Both the position numbers and the translations under genes were made by a program. DNA of 64,000 nucleotides from NCBI GenBank assembly GCA_963513935.1, contig OY740772.1, positions 12,494,098 to 12,558,097 on the forward strand. Reading direction: 5' to 3'. This stretch comes from Aphrophora alni. Its lineage: Eukaryota; Arthropoda; Insecta; Hemiptera; Aphrophoridae. How positions within the stretch are numbered: position 1 is the stretch's first letter; each line of letters opens with the position of its first letter. A model generated the notes under the pieces. That model did no database searches and was not told the DNA's origin. It was given only the letters and a program-made list of their open reading frames with translations. Shown here one piece after another: positions 53,371 to 64,000 of the stretch.

Positions 53371-54178
53371 ACAGTGTGTCCTGTAAGTAAGCTGCTAAAC
53401 TTTAGGCAATGATTCTATGGGTCATGATAAAGAATAAATTAAGAATAACAATTTTTCGAAAACGCTTAGTTTCCAGATATCCGCCATTTTAAGTTTAAAA
53501 AAAAATTATAACTTTCGAAATAAAAAAGATACTGAGTTCGGAATTGGTATACGCATTTTTTACGTTACGTTTTATAAGTGTACCAAAAATAAAGATTTTA
53601 TTGTATATATTATCAAAATGGTGGCCGTTTAAAATATTTCATATCTCGAAAACTATTAACATTAAAAAAAAAATCGGATGAGACAAAAAGTTTCCTTTTT
53701 TAATGACAAACAAAACAGTTTTTTGCAATACAGAGCAATAATTTTTATTATTTTTATTTAAAATATTAGAATTAAAAAATAGTTCTTATTTTATGTTTCC
53801 AAGATTTTGTTTCCTGTTTTTTGTAAATAACTCGCTTATCCTTTGACCTACAGAAAAAATACAAAAACCACCTTGTTTGTCATTAAAAAAGGAAACTTTT
53901 GTGAATTTTTTGTAAGGTTAATGGTTTACGAGATATTGAATAGTTTAAACGGCCGCCATTTTGAAAATATACAAAATAAAGTCTTTATTTTCTGTACACT
54001 TATAAAACGTAACGTACAAAATGTGTATACCAAATCTGAAATCAATATCTTTTCTATTTCCAAAATTATAATGTTTTTTGTGAAAAAAACAAAATGGCGG
54101 ATATCTGGAAAGTGTTTTCGGAAAAATTATTATTCCTAATTTTTTCTATAAGCTCTCCATCATTCATCCCCTTATAAT
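53371..54178. mobile_element. Fold-back element, about 800 bp, directly adjoining
   Basis: Left: AATAACAATTTTTCGAAAAC, AGATATCCGCCATTTTAAG, TTGGTATACGCATTTTTTAC, CAAAATGGTGGCCGTTTAAA, TTTTTTAATGACAAACAAAA. Right (reverse complement): TTTGTCATTAAAAAAGGAAA, TTTAAACGGCCGCCATTTTG, AAATGTGTATACCAAATCTG, CAAAATGGCGGATATCTGGA, TTTTCGGAAAAATTATTATT. The same family as 21228-21660. Confidence 0.88.
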
Positions 54179-54189
54179 TTTTTAAAACA

Positions 54190-54370
54190 TGAAATGAAGC
54201 CCACCTAGCCCTCGAATACTATAATAACGTCAGGGTCGGAAAAGAACAAGAGTTGGTCAAGAAAGACCTGATAGGAGAGGGATCTACAGAAAAAAAAAGT
54301 GTGAATACGACTAGTATCCTTCAGGATTGTCACTCGTTATAAGTAATCCCCTGAGAAAGTTTTCCCTCCT
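54190..54370 (+). repeat. Interspersed repeat family A, copy 10
   Basis: ACCTAGCCCTCGAATACTAT, AATAACGTCAGGGTCGGAAA, AGAACAAGAGTTGGTCAAGA, AAGACCTGATAGGAGAGGGA and CTAGTATCCTTCAGGATTGT. Confidence 0.85.
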
Positions 54371-54625
54371 GTTCACGTATCAATATCATTAGATAGTATT
54401 AAACATTCAAATTTTGTGTATTGTTCAAAAAGTTTTGATATTTGTGAATAAATCTCCGTCTATTACTTAAGATTATCTTTAAATGTCGAAAAGAAAATCA
54501 ATTGATAAGATAGTAGGGACTTCAATCAATCAACTTCAATCAATCAATACTTCTCCATGGAGAAGTATTGCAGATCTTTAAAAAAAACGCGCGCTCCTCT
54601 AAAGCCTAGGTTAGCTAAGATTTAT
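54371..54625. other. Unassigned
   Basis: A short inverted TCAATCAATC / CTTCTCCATGGAGAAG motif is at about 54530-54570; CTTCTCCATGGAGAAG is a perfect 16-base palindrome. Nothing else. Confidence 0.4.
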
Positions 54626-55155
54626 AAAGGATGTTGCAAAATTGTGTTTACAAAATTCAAAAGGTGGTTTCCCACATGAAAACTGAGAAAAAATACCTTC
54701 CAGAATTGCCTAGTTTCTAGATATCCGCCATTTTGTTTTTATAACAATATATTTTTTATGTTACCTAATAAGGTAAAGAACTACGAGTATTTTGCAAAAT
54801 ATAACCAACCTAATCCAATAATCCGTTTCAAAATGGCGGCTCCTTAAATGTTTTAAATCTAAATCACGCAAAAACGGATTTTTTTGAAAAGTGTAAGCAG
54901 TCACCATTTTAAACTGTTTATTGGATTAGGTCGGTAATTTTTTTTCTATACCGTATGAGGTACCATGCCAAGTTTTAATTCAATCCGTCAATCCATTTTG
55001 GAGATAAAAAATATTTTGTGAAAAAGAAAAAAATCAAATAACTGGGAAATTAGGCAATTCCGTGTACATGCATACATAAGCAATTGTTCTTAGTTGTGGT
55101 GAAGGAAACCACCTCCTGAAGTTTGGAAACACAATTTTACACCACCCTGTATAAA
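54626..55155. mobile_element. Fold-back element, about 530 bp
   Basis: The left end ATAAAGGATGTTGCAAAATT, TTTACAAAATTCAAAAGGTG and GTTTCCCA pairs with the right end GGAAACCACCTCCTGAAGTT, TGGAAACACAATTTTACACC and ACCCTGTATAAA. Inner pairs include CCAACCTAATCCAATAA with TTATTGGATTAGGT. ATCCGCCATTTTG and CAAAATGGCGGCTCC are present. Confidence 0.85.
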
Positions 55156-55540
55156 TGTGTACTTGAAATATCGCTGTTTCAAAGCATGTTTGCCCTGCAA
55201 CATTTAGAAGCTTGTGGCTGGAATAAACCAATTTTAAACTTTTTAACTGATTTCAAAGATCTTGCAGCACTTACACTTCCATGAATATACTGGAAGTGAT
55301 CTTGTACTGAACAATCACGTAAACACTTCCAGCACCAGAAAGGCTTATGTCTATCGTGCTTAACAACTCAGGCTAACTTCCTTCACAAGCAGGTGCATTG
55401 TTTTAAATAAACAGCCTTATGCAACTACTATTGTTAATCATTTAATTCAGTAGATGAGTTCATCATCAAACAAAAATGTTTTGAGTAATCTGAGTAGAGA
55501 TGATCTCCTGCAAATTACCAGAGACATTAATAATTAATTA
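55156..55540. other. Unassigned segment
   Basis: CACTTCCATGAATATACTGG and CTTCCAGCACCAG near 55275-55340 form weak inverted phrases. No gene. Confidence 0.35.
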
Positions 55541-55544
55541 TATT

Positions 55545-58500
55545 TAATGTTTTCTGATATATTGTAGTGTTTAAATTGTTGTTAATATTATGTTTTCCAA
55601 TATATTGTAGTGTTTAAATTGTTGTTAATATTGTGTTTTCCAATATATTGTAGTCTTTATATTGTTGTTAATATTGTGTATTCTGATATATTGTAGTGTT
55701 TAAATTGTTGTTAATATAATGTTTTCCAATATATTGTAGTGTTTAAATTGTTGTTAATAAAGTGTTTACTGATATATTGCAGTGTTTATATTGTTGTTAA
55801 TATTGTGTTTGCTGATATATTGTAGTGTTTAAATTGTTGTTAATATTGTGTTTTCTGATATATTGTAGTGTTTAAATTGTAGTTAATATTGTGTTTCCAA
55901 TATATTGTAGTGTTTAAATTGTTGTTAATATTGTGTTTTCCAATATATTGAAGTCTTTATATTGTTGTTAATATTGTGTTTTCTGATATATTGTAGTGTT
56001 TAAATTGTAGTTAATATTGTGTTTCCAATATATTGTAGTGTTTAAATTGTTGTTAATATTGTGTTTTCCGATATATTGTAGTGTTTAAATTGTTGTTAAT
56101 ATTGTGTTTTCCGATATATTGTAGTGTTTAAATTGTTGTTAATATTGTGTTTTCCAATATATTGTAGTGTTTAAATTGTTGTTAATATTGTGTTTTCCGA
56201 TATATTGTAGTGTTAAAAGTGTTATTAAGATTGTGTTTTCTGATAAATTGTAGTATTTATTTTGTTGTTAATATTGTGTTTTCTGATATATTGTAGTGTT
56301 TAAATTGTTGTTAATATTGTGTTTTCCAATATATTGTAGTGTTTAAATTGTTGTTAATATTGTGTTTTCCGATATATTGTAGTGTTAAAAGTGTTATTAA
56401 GATTGTGTTTTCTGATAAATTGTAGTATTTATATTGTTGTTAATATTGTGTTTTCTGATATATTGTAGTGTTTAAATTGTAGTTAATATTGTGTTTCCAA
56501 TATATTGTAGTGTTTAAATTGTTGTTAATATTGTGTTTTCTGATATATTGTAGTGTTTAAATTGTAGTTAATATTGTGTTTCCGATATATTGTAGTGTTA
56601 AAAGTGTTATTAAGATTGTGTTTTCTGATAAATTGTAGTATTTATTTTGTTGTTAATATTGTGTTTTCTGATATATTGTAGTGTTTAAATTGTTGTTAAT
56701 ATTGTGTTTCCAATATATTGAAGTCTTTATATTGTTGTTAATATTGTGTTTTCCTATACATTGTAGTGTTTATATTGTTGTTAATATTGTTTTCCGATAT
56801 ATTGTAGTGTTAAAAGAGTTATTATGATTGTGTTTTATGATAAATTGTAGTATTTATTTTGTTGTTAATATTGTGTTTTCTGATATATTGTAGTGTTTAA
56901 ATAGTTTTTAATATTGTGTTCTGATATATTGTAGTGTTATAATATTGTTGTTAATATTGTGTTTTCCGATACATTGTAGTGTTATAATTGTTGTTAAGAT
57001 TGTGTTTTCTGATACATTGTAGTGTTATAATATTGTTGTTAATATTGTGTTTTCTGATATATTGTAGTGTTTAAATTGTAGTTAATATTGTGTTTCCGAT
57101 ATATTGTAGTGTTAAAAGTGTTATTAAGATTGTGTTTTCTGATAAATTGTAGTATTTATTTTGTTGTTAATATTGTGTTTTCTGATATATTGTAGTGTTT
57201 AAATTGTTGTTAATATTGTGTTTCCAATATATTGAAGTCTTTATATTGTTGTTAATATTGTGTTTTCCTATACATTGTAGTGTTTATATTGTTGTTAATA
57301 TTGTTTTCCGATATATTGTAGTGTTAAAAGAGTTATTATGATTGTGTTTTTTGATAAATTGTAGTATTTATTTTGTTGTTAATATTGCGTTTTCTGATAT
57401 ATTGTAGTGTTTAAATAGTTTTTAATATTGTGTTCTGATATATTGTAGTGTTATAATATTGTTGTTAATATTGTGTTTTCCGATACATTGTAGTGTTATA
57501 ATTGTTGTTAAGATTGTGTTTTCCGATATATTGTAGTGTTAAAAGAGTTATTATGATTGTGTTTTATGATAAATTGTAGTATTTATTTTGTTGTTAATAT
57601 TGTGTTTTCTGATATATTGTAGTGTTTAAATAGTTTTTAATATTGTGTTCTGATATATTGTAGTGTTATAATATTGTTGTTAATATTGTGTTTTCCGATA
57701 CATTGTAGTGTTATAATTGTTGTTAATATTGTGTTTTCCGATACATTGTAGTGTTATAATATTGTTGTTAATATTGTGTTTTCCGATACATTGTAGTGTT
57801 AAAATTGTTGTTAAGATTGTGTTTTCTGATAAATTGTAGTATTTATATTGTTGTTAATATTGTGTTTTCCGATATATTGTAGTATTTATATTGTTTTTAA
57901 TATTGTGTTTTCTGATAAATTGTGGTATTTATATTGTTGTTAATATTGTGTTTTCCGATATATTGTAGTATTTATATTGTTTTTAATATTGTGATTTCCG
58001 ATAAATTATAGTGTTAAAATTGTTGTTAATATTGTATTTCCTGATAAATTGTAGTATTTTTATTGTTGTTAATATTGTGTTTTCCGATATATTGTAGTAT
58101 TTATATTGTTGTTAATATTGTGTTTTCTGATATATTGTAGTGTTTAAATAGTTGTTAATATTGTGTTCTGATATATTGTAGTGTTATAATATTGTTGTTA
58201 ATATTGTGTTTTCCGATATATTGTAGTTTGTATTGTTGTTAATATTGTGTTTTCCGATATATTGTAGTATTTATATTTTTGTTAATATTGTGTTTACTGA
58301 TATATTATAGTGTTAAAATTGTTGTTAATATTGTGTTTTCTGATAAATAGTAGTATTTACATTGTGTATACTATCTCAGTTAATATTGTGTTTTCCGATA
58401 TATTGTAGTATTTATATTGTTGTTAATATTGTGTTTTCTGATATATTGTAGTGTTTATTAGTTGTAAATATTGTGTTCTGATATATTGTAGTGTTATAGT

Positions 58501-59190
58501 ATTGTTGTTAATATTGTGTTTTCCGATATATTGTAGTATTTATATTGTTGTTAATATTGTGTTTTCTGATATATTGTAGTGTTTATTAGTTGTAAATATT
58601 GTGTTCTGATATATTGTAGTGTTATAATATTGTTGTTAATATTGTGTTTTCCGATATATTGTAGTTTGTATTGTTGTTAATATTGTGTTTTCCGATATAT
58701 TGTAGTATTTATATTTTTGTTAATATTGTGTTTACTGATATATTATAGTGTTAAAATTGTTGTTAATATTGTGTTTTCTGATAAATAGTAGTATTTACAT
58801 TGTGTATACTATCTCAGTTAATATTGTGTTTTCCGATATATTGTAGTATTTATATTGTTGTTAATATTGTGTTTTCTGATATATTGTAGTGTTTATTAGT
58901 TGTAAATATTGTGTTCTGATATATTGTAGTGTTATAGTATTGTTGTTAATATTGTGTTATCCGATATATTGTAGTGTTTAAATTGTTGTTAATATTGTGT
59001 TTTCCAATATATTGTAATGTTTAAATTGTTGTTAATATTGTGTGTTCTGATATACTGTTATACTGTTGTTATATTGTTGTTATACTGTAGTGTAAATATT
59101 GTGTTTTTGATATATTTTAGTGTTTAAATTGTTGTTAATATTGTGTTTTCTAATATTTTGTAGTGTTTAACTTGTTATTAATTTACGTAA
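55545..59190 (+). repeat. 43-bp A+T-rich satellite, about 3.6 kb, about 85 units
   Basis: The unit contains TTGTTGTTAATATTGTGTTT, TC(T/C)GATATATTGTAGTG and TTTAAA or TTATAATA. The usual spacing is 43 bp. Variant units (CAATATATTGAAGTCTTTAT, GTTAAAAGTGTTATTAAGAT, TTTACATTGTGTATACTATC) recur in blocks, giving higher-order repeats: one block recurs 514 bp apart (56711 and 57225) and another 438 bp apart (58221 and 58659). No coding content. Confidence 0.95.
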
Positions 59191-60005
59191 TGTTATTGAG
59201 TAAATATTTTCAGTTAAAAGGTATTACTAAAAACAGTAGCAAATAAAATCATCTGTGATGTGTGATTGCTTTTCGTCACTGCCAGGACCTTGTCATTTTA
59301 AAATCTGCTTAATTTATATGTTAGGCCTATTTGTTTTTAAATTTTATTTTATTGAATTTGTTAAAAACAATTTGTTTGCGTTTTATATCTGTCAATCCCT
59401 CTAATTGTTTTGACCTGTTATTGTAAATACTAATAAAATGAATTAATGTATCTCATACAATTGTGTATTGTATTAAAGAATAATTTTAAATAAATGAAAA
59501 TCCCTTTTGGTCAGATACCGTTTAAATTACAAATGCGATATATCATAAAAAAGCAACTTATTTATTAACAACTGACTTTTATTTTGTGTTTGTGATCTAC
59601 ATATTTTTTAAACTATATGTAACTTAATTAAATTTGTACAATTTTTTTCTGAGGATGCAATAAATAACAGAGAATTTACACAAAGTTCTATAAATTTTGA
59701 ATCTAGGCCTTCCCATATCTCCCACTCTAAAAAATAACTCAAATTTTTCCTTAAAATACTTTAATTTGTTGAGTCATTTCTAGAGATAACCGATAAATAT
59801 TTCACCAAACTCCTATCTCGCTCACAATCCAAAAGCGATTTGTTACAAAATCTGTGATAACTAGTTATAGTTGAAATTATAAATTTGGAAATAACCCTAA
59901 AGGCACTAACTCATGAATAAATATATAAGTTTCATCAAAAACAGACAAATTTTCGTAAATTTTGGGCCTAATTCTCCCTCCACCACACACTCTCAAGAAC
60001 TTAAT
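59191..60005. other. Unassigned segment
   Basis: A+T-rich, no gene. 59700-60000 has CCCATATCTCCCACTC and CTCCCTCCACCACACACTC phrases that recur loosely as CCTTCACTCTCCCCCACGC near 60480, perhaps a much decayed duplication. Confidence 0.3.
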
Positions 60006-60009
60006 TTAT

Positions 60010-60215
60010 AGTGAGTACGGGATTGGCTATTCCAAGATACCCAAGCTGAATCTACTCCTTTTTTTACGTAGTTTTGTGTTAGATCTCTCTTTTTTATTTT
60101 TCCTATCAGGTCTCACTTGACTAATTCTTGTTCATTTCTTTTCTTTCTTTTTATTTTTTAAAAAGCTAAGATAACTGAAAGTTTTTAGCCTTTAAACAAA
60201 CATCACCCCCCCCAA
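60010..60215 (-). repeat. Interspersed repeat family A, copy 11
   Basis: Reverse oriented: GGGATTGGCTATTCCAAGAT, AGCTGAATCTACTCC, TTAGATCTCTCTTTTTTATT, TTCCTATCAGGTCTCACTTG, ACTAATTCTTGTTC and AGCCTTTAAACAAAC. Confidence 0.75.
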
Positions 60216-61609
60216 CACCCTATAAAGCAATTATTCAAAATCAAATTTTTCATATAGACGCCTAACATGTTAATCTTTTTTGTGACACCCTAATTTCATC
60301 CAAAACCAAAACGTTTATTACAAAATTTTATTTCATATATCCTGCATAAAAATACAAAGAGATATATTAAAAATTATAAAATAAAATTTAGATACAAATT
60401 TTAAAGACACTCAAATAGACACAATTACATCAAAAACAAAAATTAGTACAAATTTGCATATATTTTTTTGTCTGGCTTACCCTTCACTCTCCCCCACGCA
60501 AAATTCATTCATTCAAAACAAATATTTCATTGAAACACCTAATATTTAAATAAATTCCCGTATACAAGTGACACACAAATACCATATTTCCCAAATATAA
60601 AGAGCGGAAACCATACAAAATGTTGATATCGGAACACCCATTCATCAGGTAAAGCGTAACACTTTTTACGCCTTATTTTCACACCCTAATTTTACACAAT
60701 TTATTTCAAAAAATTTAACTTTTTTTCGTAGGAAACACAATTTGTCTTGAATATGTTAATTTAACTCCTAAACAATTTAACTCTAAAAATCGTGCGTTTC
60801 ACCAAAATTCAAAAAAAATTCTGAAAACGAAAGTATGCTGGGATTTAAAAACGTGACGAAAATACAATCAAAATTTTCACCCAATAATAAACTCATCATT
60901 AATACGTAACTAGTCAAATAAGCATACTGAAAGTAGATGCCTATAAATTTGATTGCGGAGGCAATATGTTAACCCATTTCAAATACAATTAAACAAAATA
61001 CAAACAAATACAATAAACTAAATATAAACTAAATACGTTTGTATTTAATAAAAAAACCAAAAAACTATTTTGTTTATAAAATTTGTAATATGTTTACCAA
61101 ACGCTATTCTATATTATAACCAAGAAATGACAACAACATATTTTACAAGTTCTTACCTTATATAACACAACACTAACATCCAAAACAACAATAACACAAC
61201 ACTAAACAAAACAAAACAGAGTTTTACTTGAATAACTGTTCTGTATATATCGTATAGCAGCAGGCATATAGCGATGTGTCCAGAGCGAGCAATGACTAGT
61301 GACTGTTCTGTAGGCGTAAGCAAGATAGCAGATCGCTGGGGAGGAGAGAACCAGGGCTTGCGCATGCGTATTAGCCAGTTGCCAAATGTCAAAGGTAACA
61401 ATTCTACCCCGGCCAACCCTTTATTCCGGCTATTTACTCAAATTTAAACCAAAAAAAAATCATTTGTGTATTAATATGCAGTTAAATTCCTTAAAGTTGT
61501 TTGTTTCTAGGAACTGGGCAAATATAAAGTACGGATCAATAGTTGGGGGAAAACTAAGTGAGAAAAACTTTTTTAGAAATTATATAAACGAAGAAATAAA
61601 TGTTGCAAA
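60216..61609. other. Unassigned 1.4 kb segment
   Basis: 61250-61400 is less A+T-rich (CAGAGCGAGCAATGACTAGT, GCGCATGCGTATTAGCC) and carries an 87-codon minus-strand frame with a hydrophobic end, no known domain. It could be a promoter-proximal region or old transposon DNA; not resolved. Confidence 0.3.
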
Positions 61610-61960
61610 ACATTGCACAAACTTTCACACTAACACATCCCCTAAATTAAACCCAGAACCAAAATTATTCGTCGTTAAAAATGTCAGTTTGTCAATCAAA
61701 AAGTAAAAACAAGCCATCGATGCCGTTTCTGAATATATTTATATATATCTTAAACTTGCTTCACTCGTTTAAAATTAAGCTTCTGATGACGGCTGTCAAC
61801 GTTCTTTTTTCCAATTATTTCTGAACGGTAATATTTTATTACTTGAAATCTTGCACACCTGTTTAATTCGTTAATATTCACATTTACAAAAATTTGAACG
61901 AAATTAGTTGATCTCATTTTGAAAAATTACGTCCTTTATAACAGAATTCCTGTTTTTACC
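61610..61960 (+). repeat. Interspersed repeat family E, copy 3
   Basis: AACATTGCACAAACTTTCAC, GTCAGTTTGTCAATCAAAAA, CCATCGATGCCG, CCAATTATTTCTGAACGGTA, ACAAAAATTTGAACGAAATT and GAAAAATTACGTCCTTTATA. A 106-codon frame (61386-61706) overlaps it by chance. Confidence 0.65.
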
Positions 61961-62890
61961 AATAACTCACGCACGGAATTTTGGGAGATAAGGCGATTAA
62001 TAAGTTTGGTTTGGGTCCTGAGAGCAATTTTTTTTCATGATCGTTGCAACCGATTTTGATAGTCGTTTTCTTTTTATGCCAACCAACCCCAAATTTTCAG
62101 TTGATTAAAAAAATGACAAGAAGGTCCAGAGATACCAAATTTCATTAAAATCAGTTCATTAGTTTGTGCTGTAGAGACCAATTTCCAAAAACCATCAAAA
62201 AACAAACCCGACATCAATTTTTGACTCGACCTGTTTTAGCAACAACTTCATTAATGCCGATTTTCATGCGGTTTATTTTAAATGAAAGAACATTTAATAT
62301 ACTTCTCAAATTTATTACCATATTAGTTTTTATTACTATAGTTGTTTTAAAAAAATTTGTTCTGTTTGAAGTTTAATTAATTAATTTCGTTTGTTATTAC
62401 AGTCACTGAAAGAAAACAATATTTGAAAAGCTAGGACTGTAATATTAAGGGAGCAATAAATTTAATATTCTATTTATACTACAACCTATATAAATATTTT
62501 ATTTTTATTTTTTTTAATACGAAATGCAAATATGAAAACAACGTCCATTGTCCTAGGACAATTTTATGTTGTTAACGCTTCCAAAATAGCCGACCTCGGA
62601 AGGCTTTGTTACCTGCTTCATAATATTAATGTTATTTTTCCCTATCTTATATTATGTCATTTGGTTATTGTGAAATTTTGTATAGTTTCAAATAAATTTT
62701 TTTTTTAAACAATTCTCAAAATCTGCTTTCGATAAAAATTTAGTGAATGATCCTTATCATCCTGAAGAATTAAGAATAATTTGTCAAAAAAACAAAAAAT
62801 GAAGCTTCACCACAGTCAAGCTGTGTTTTAAGCAAATAGAAATTATGAAAACGTGTTTATCCCATAAAGCAAACAAGTTCGGACCCTTAT
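61961..62890. other. Unassigned segment
   Basis: No gene. 61980-62230 has TTTGGTTTGGGTCC, CAGTTGATTAAAAAAATGAC and GTCCAGAGATACCAAATTTC, possibly the continuation of family E. Confidence 0.35.
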
Positions 62891-62891
62891 T

Positions 62892-63722
62892 TAAATATAC
62901 AGAGTGTTCGGGAACTCTTGTCGGATATTTGAGAGGATTATTCCTGCGGTTGAAGTAAACACAGAGCGAGCTTTCATTTGTTTGGAACAAGTTTGTTCAA
63001 CAATTTGTATTTTGTACAACATTATATTTTTGGTAGTAAATTGGACATCGAGTCAAAATTTAGTTAACATATTTTTTTATGTGATCGTCTAACAAATTAA
63101 ACCAAAAACCACAACTTTGTTTTGTATTTTTTTTCAAAATGGCGGACGTTCAAAATGTTTAACTAATATCTCGAAAACAGTTTAAAAAGTCAAAAACTTT
63201 TCCCCTTTTAAATAACAAAGAAAATGATTTTTGAATATTTAGTGTAGCTTGAAGGATAACTGTGTGTTGAAAGACTGAAAACATAATTTTTTCTTAACAA
63301 TTGTCTACAATACCCAATATAAATTTATTGTTATAATTGCTTTTTGTATCATTTACCTTGTAGTTTACTTGAATTATTGTAATTTACAATTATAATTTGT
63401 TTCTTGAATGAAAACTAAGCAGCAATGGATTTTTTATTTTTGCTATTGAAAAACATCAAAATTAAAAAATAATTTTGGTTTTAGTCTTATTTTGGGTATT
63501 GTAGTCAATTGCCAAGACATTATTTTTTAAGTTTTTTTTTTATAATAACTCGGTTATCTTTTTAAGCTACGGTAAAAATTGAAAACCCATTTTCTTTGTA
63601 ATTAAAAAAAGTGTAATTCTTTGTGTAATTTTTTTATAAAGTTACCCGTTTTCGAGATATTCGTCGTTAAACATTTTAAACCGCCATTTTGAAAAAATAC
63701 AGTTGAGTTCTGAAACACCCTG
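62892..63722. mobile_element. Fold-back element, about 830 bp
   Basis: The left end ATACAGAGTGTTCGGGAAC pairs roughly with the right end TTCTGAAACACCCTGTATAC. Inner pairs: CAAAATGGCGGACGTTCAAA with TTTTAAACCGCCATTTTGAA; ATATCTCGAAAACAG with CGTTTTCGAGATATTC; ACAATTGTCTACAATACCC with GGGTATTGTAGTCAATTG. The left arm matches 5572-5815. Confidence 0.85.
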
Positions 63723-63835
63723 TATACTCAAAGACGGCGTACATGGTTCAATTTCACTTTTTTGATTGACAACAAACGAACTGACATTCTTTATTTGGTT
63801 TTGGGGATCACTAAATGAGAAAGTTTGTGCCACAG
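63723..63835 (-). repeat. Interspersed repeat family E, 5' fragment
   Basis: On the minus strand: GGCACAAACTTTCTCATTTA, AATGTCAGTTCGTTTGTTGT, CAATCAAAAAAGTG and ACCATGTACGCCGTC. It directly adjoins the fold-back element. Confidence 0.65.
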
Positions 63836-64000
63836 ATTTAGTAACAGAAACAAAACAGACTTCTAGGACTTAATTGACCAACACAGATTAGGTGTTTACA
63901 ACGGATTTCATTAATAACAGAAATATTTCACAATCACCAGTTTTCCTTGACCTCACAATCATGTTTAGACTGACTTTGCCAATTTACTTTCTGAAATTCC

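Noticed and set aside
61153..61416. 87-codon minus-strand frame in a less A+T-rich patch
   Set aside because: No known domain, hydrophobic A+T-driven C-terminus, no splice or promoter evidence that I trust.

Overview
This 64 kb window looks like A+T-rich insect nuclear DNA that is almost entirely repeats. I place it in an insect because it carries TTAGG/CCTAA telomere-type repeats, several Tc1/mariner-class relics, non-LTR retrotransposon fragments and many short interspersed repeats. I cannot name the order or species; a hemipteran-type repeat landscape is only a guess. I found no intact host gene, no tRNA and no CRISPR array. Nearly all open frames over 60 codons are chance frames in A+T-rich DNA or frames inside tandem arrays.

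Recognisable transposon coding relics: a mariner element (38.5-39.7 kb) with both terminal inverted repeats and a TA duplication; a Tc1-like element (40.6-41.9 kb); a second mariner-like/IS630-type element (50.3-51.8 kb) split by other repeats; a non-LTR retrotransposon RNase H and zinc-knuckle tail (47.3-48.1 kb); a non-LTR reverse transcriptase on the minus strand (29.1-30.8 kb) interrupted by a 53-bp satellite; two small opposed RT tails (36.5-37.2 kb); and a probable gypsy-type LTR with TATA box and primer-binding-like site (28.2-28.9 kb). All are broken.

Interspersed families defined here by comparing the window with itself: family A (about 11 copies, motif GAACAAGAGTTGGTCAA); family B (about 20 copies, up to 1.1 kb, motif CACTCGCTTCGCTCGTG); family E (motif TGCACAAACTTTC...GTCAATCAAAAA); family F (two regions); and a group of fold-back elements, 0.5-1.1 kb with arms that pair over most of their length, often ending near CACCCTGTATA and carrying AAAATGGCGG blocks.

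Tandem arrays: 122-bp (5.8-7.15 kb), about 160-bp (19.9-20.7 kb), 53-bp (29.8-30.6 kb), about 180-bp (31.2-32.1 kb), CTGTCT-type polypyrimidine (41.9-42.7 kb), CCTAA telomere-like (44.07-44.49 kb) and a 3.6 kb array of 43-bp units (55.5-59.2 kb).

The most interesting signals are palindromic repeats at 10.86-11.33 kb in which both strands carry the complete core of a minimal hammerhead ribozyme (Penelope-like style); a 5S rRNA-derived segment in the loop of a palindrome at 5.1-5.5 kb; and a telomere-like array framed by a 52-bp direct repeat inside family B.
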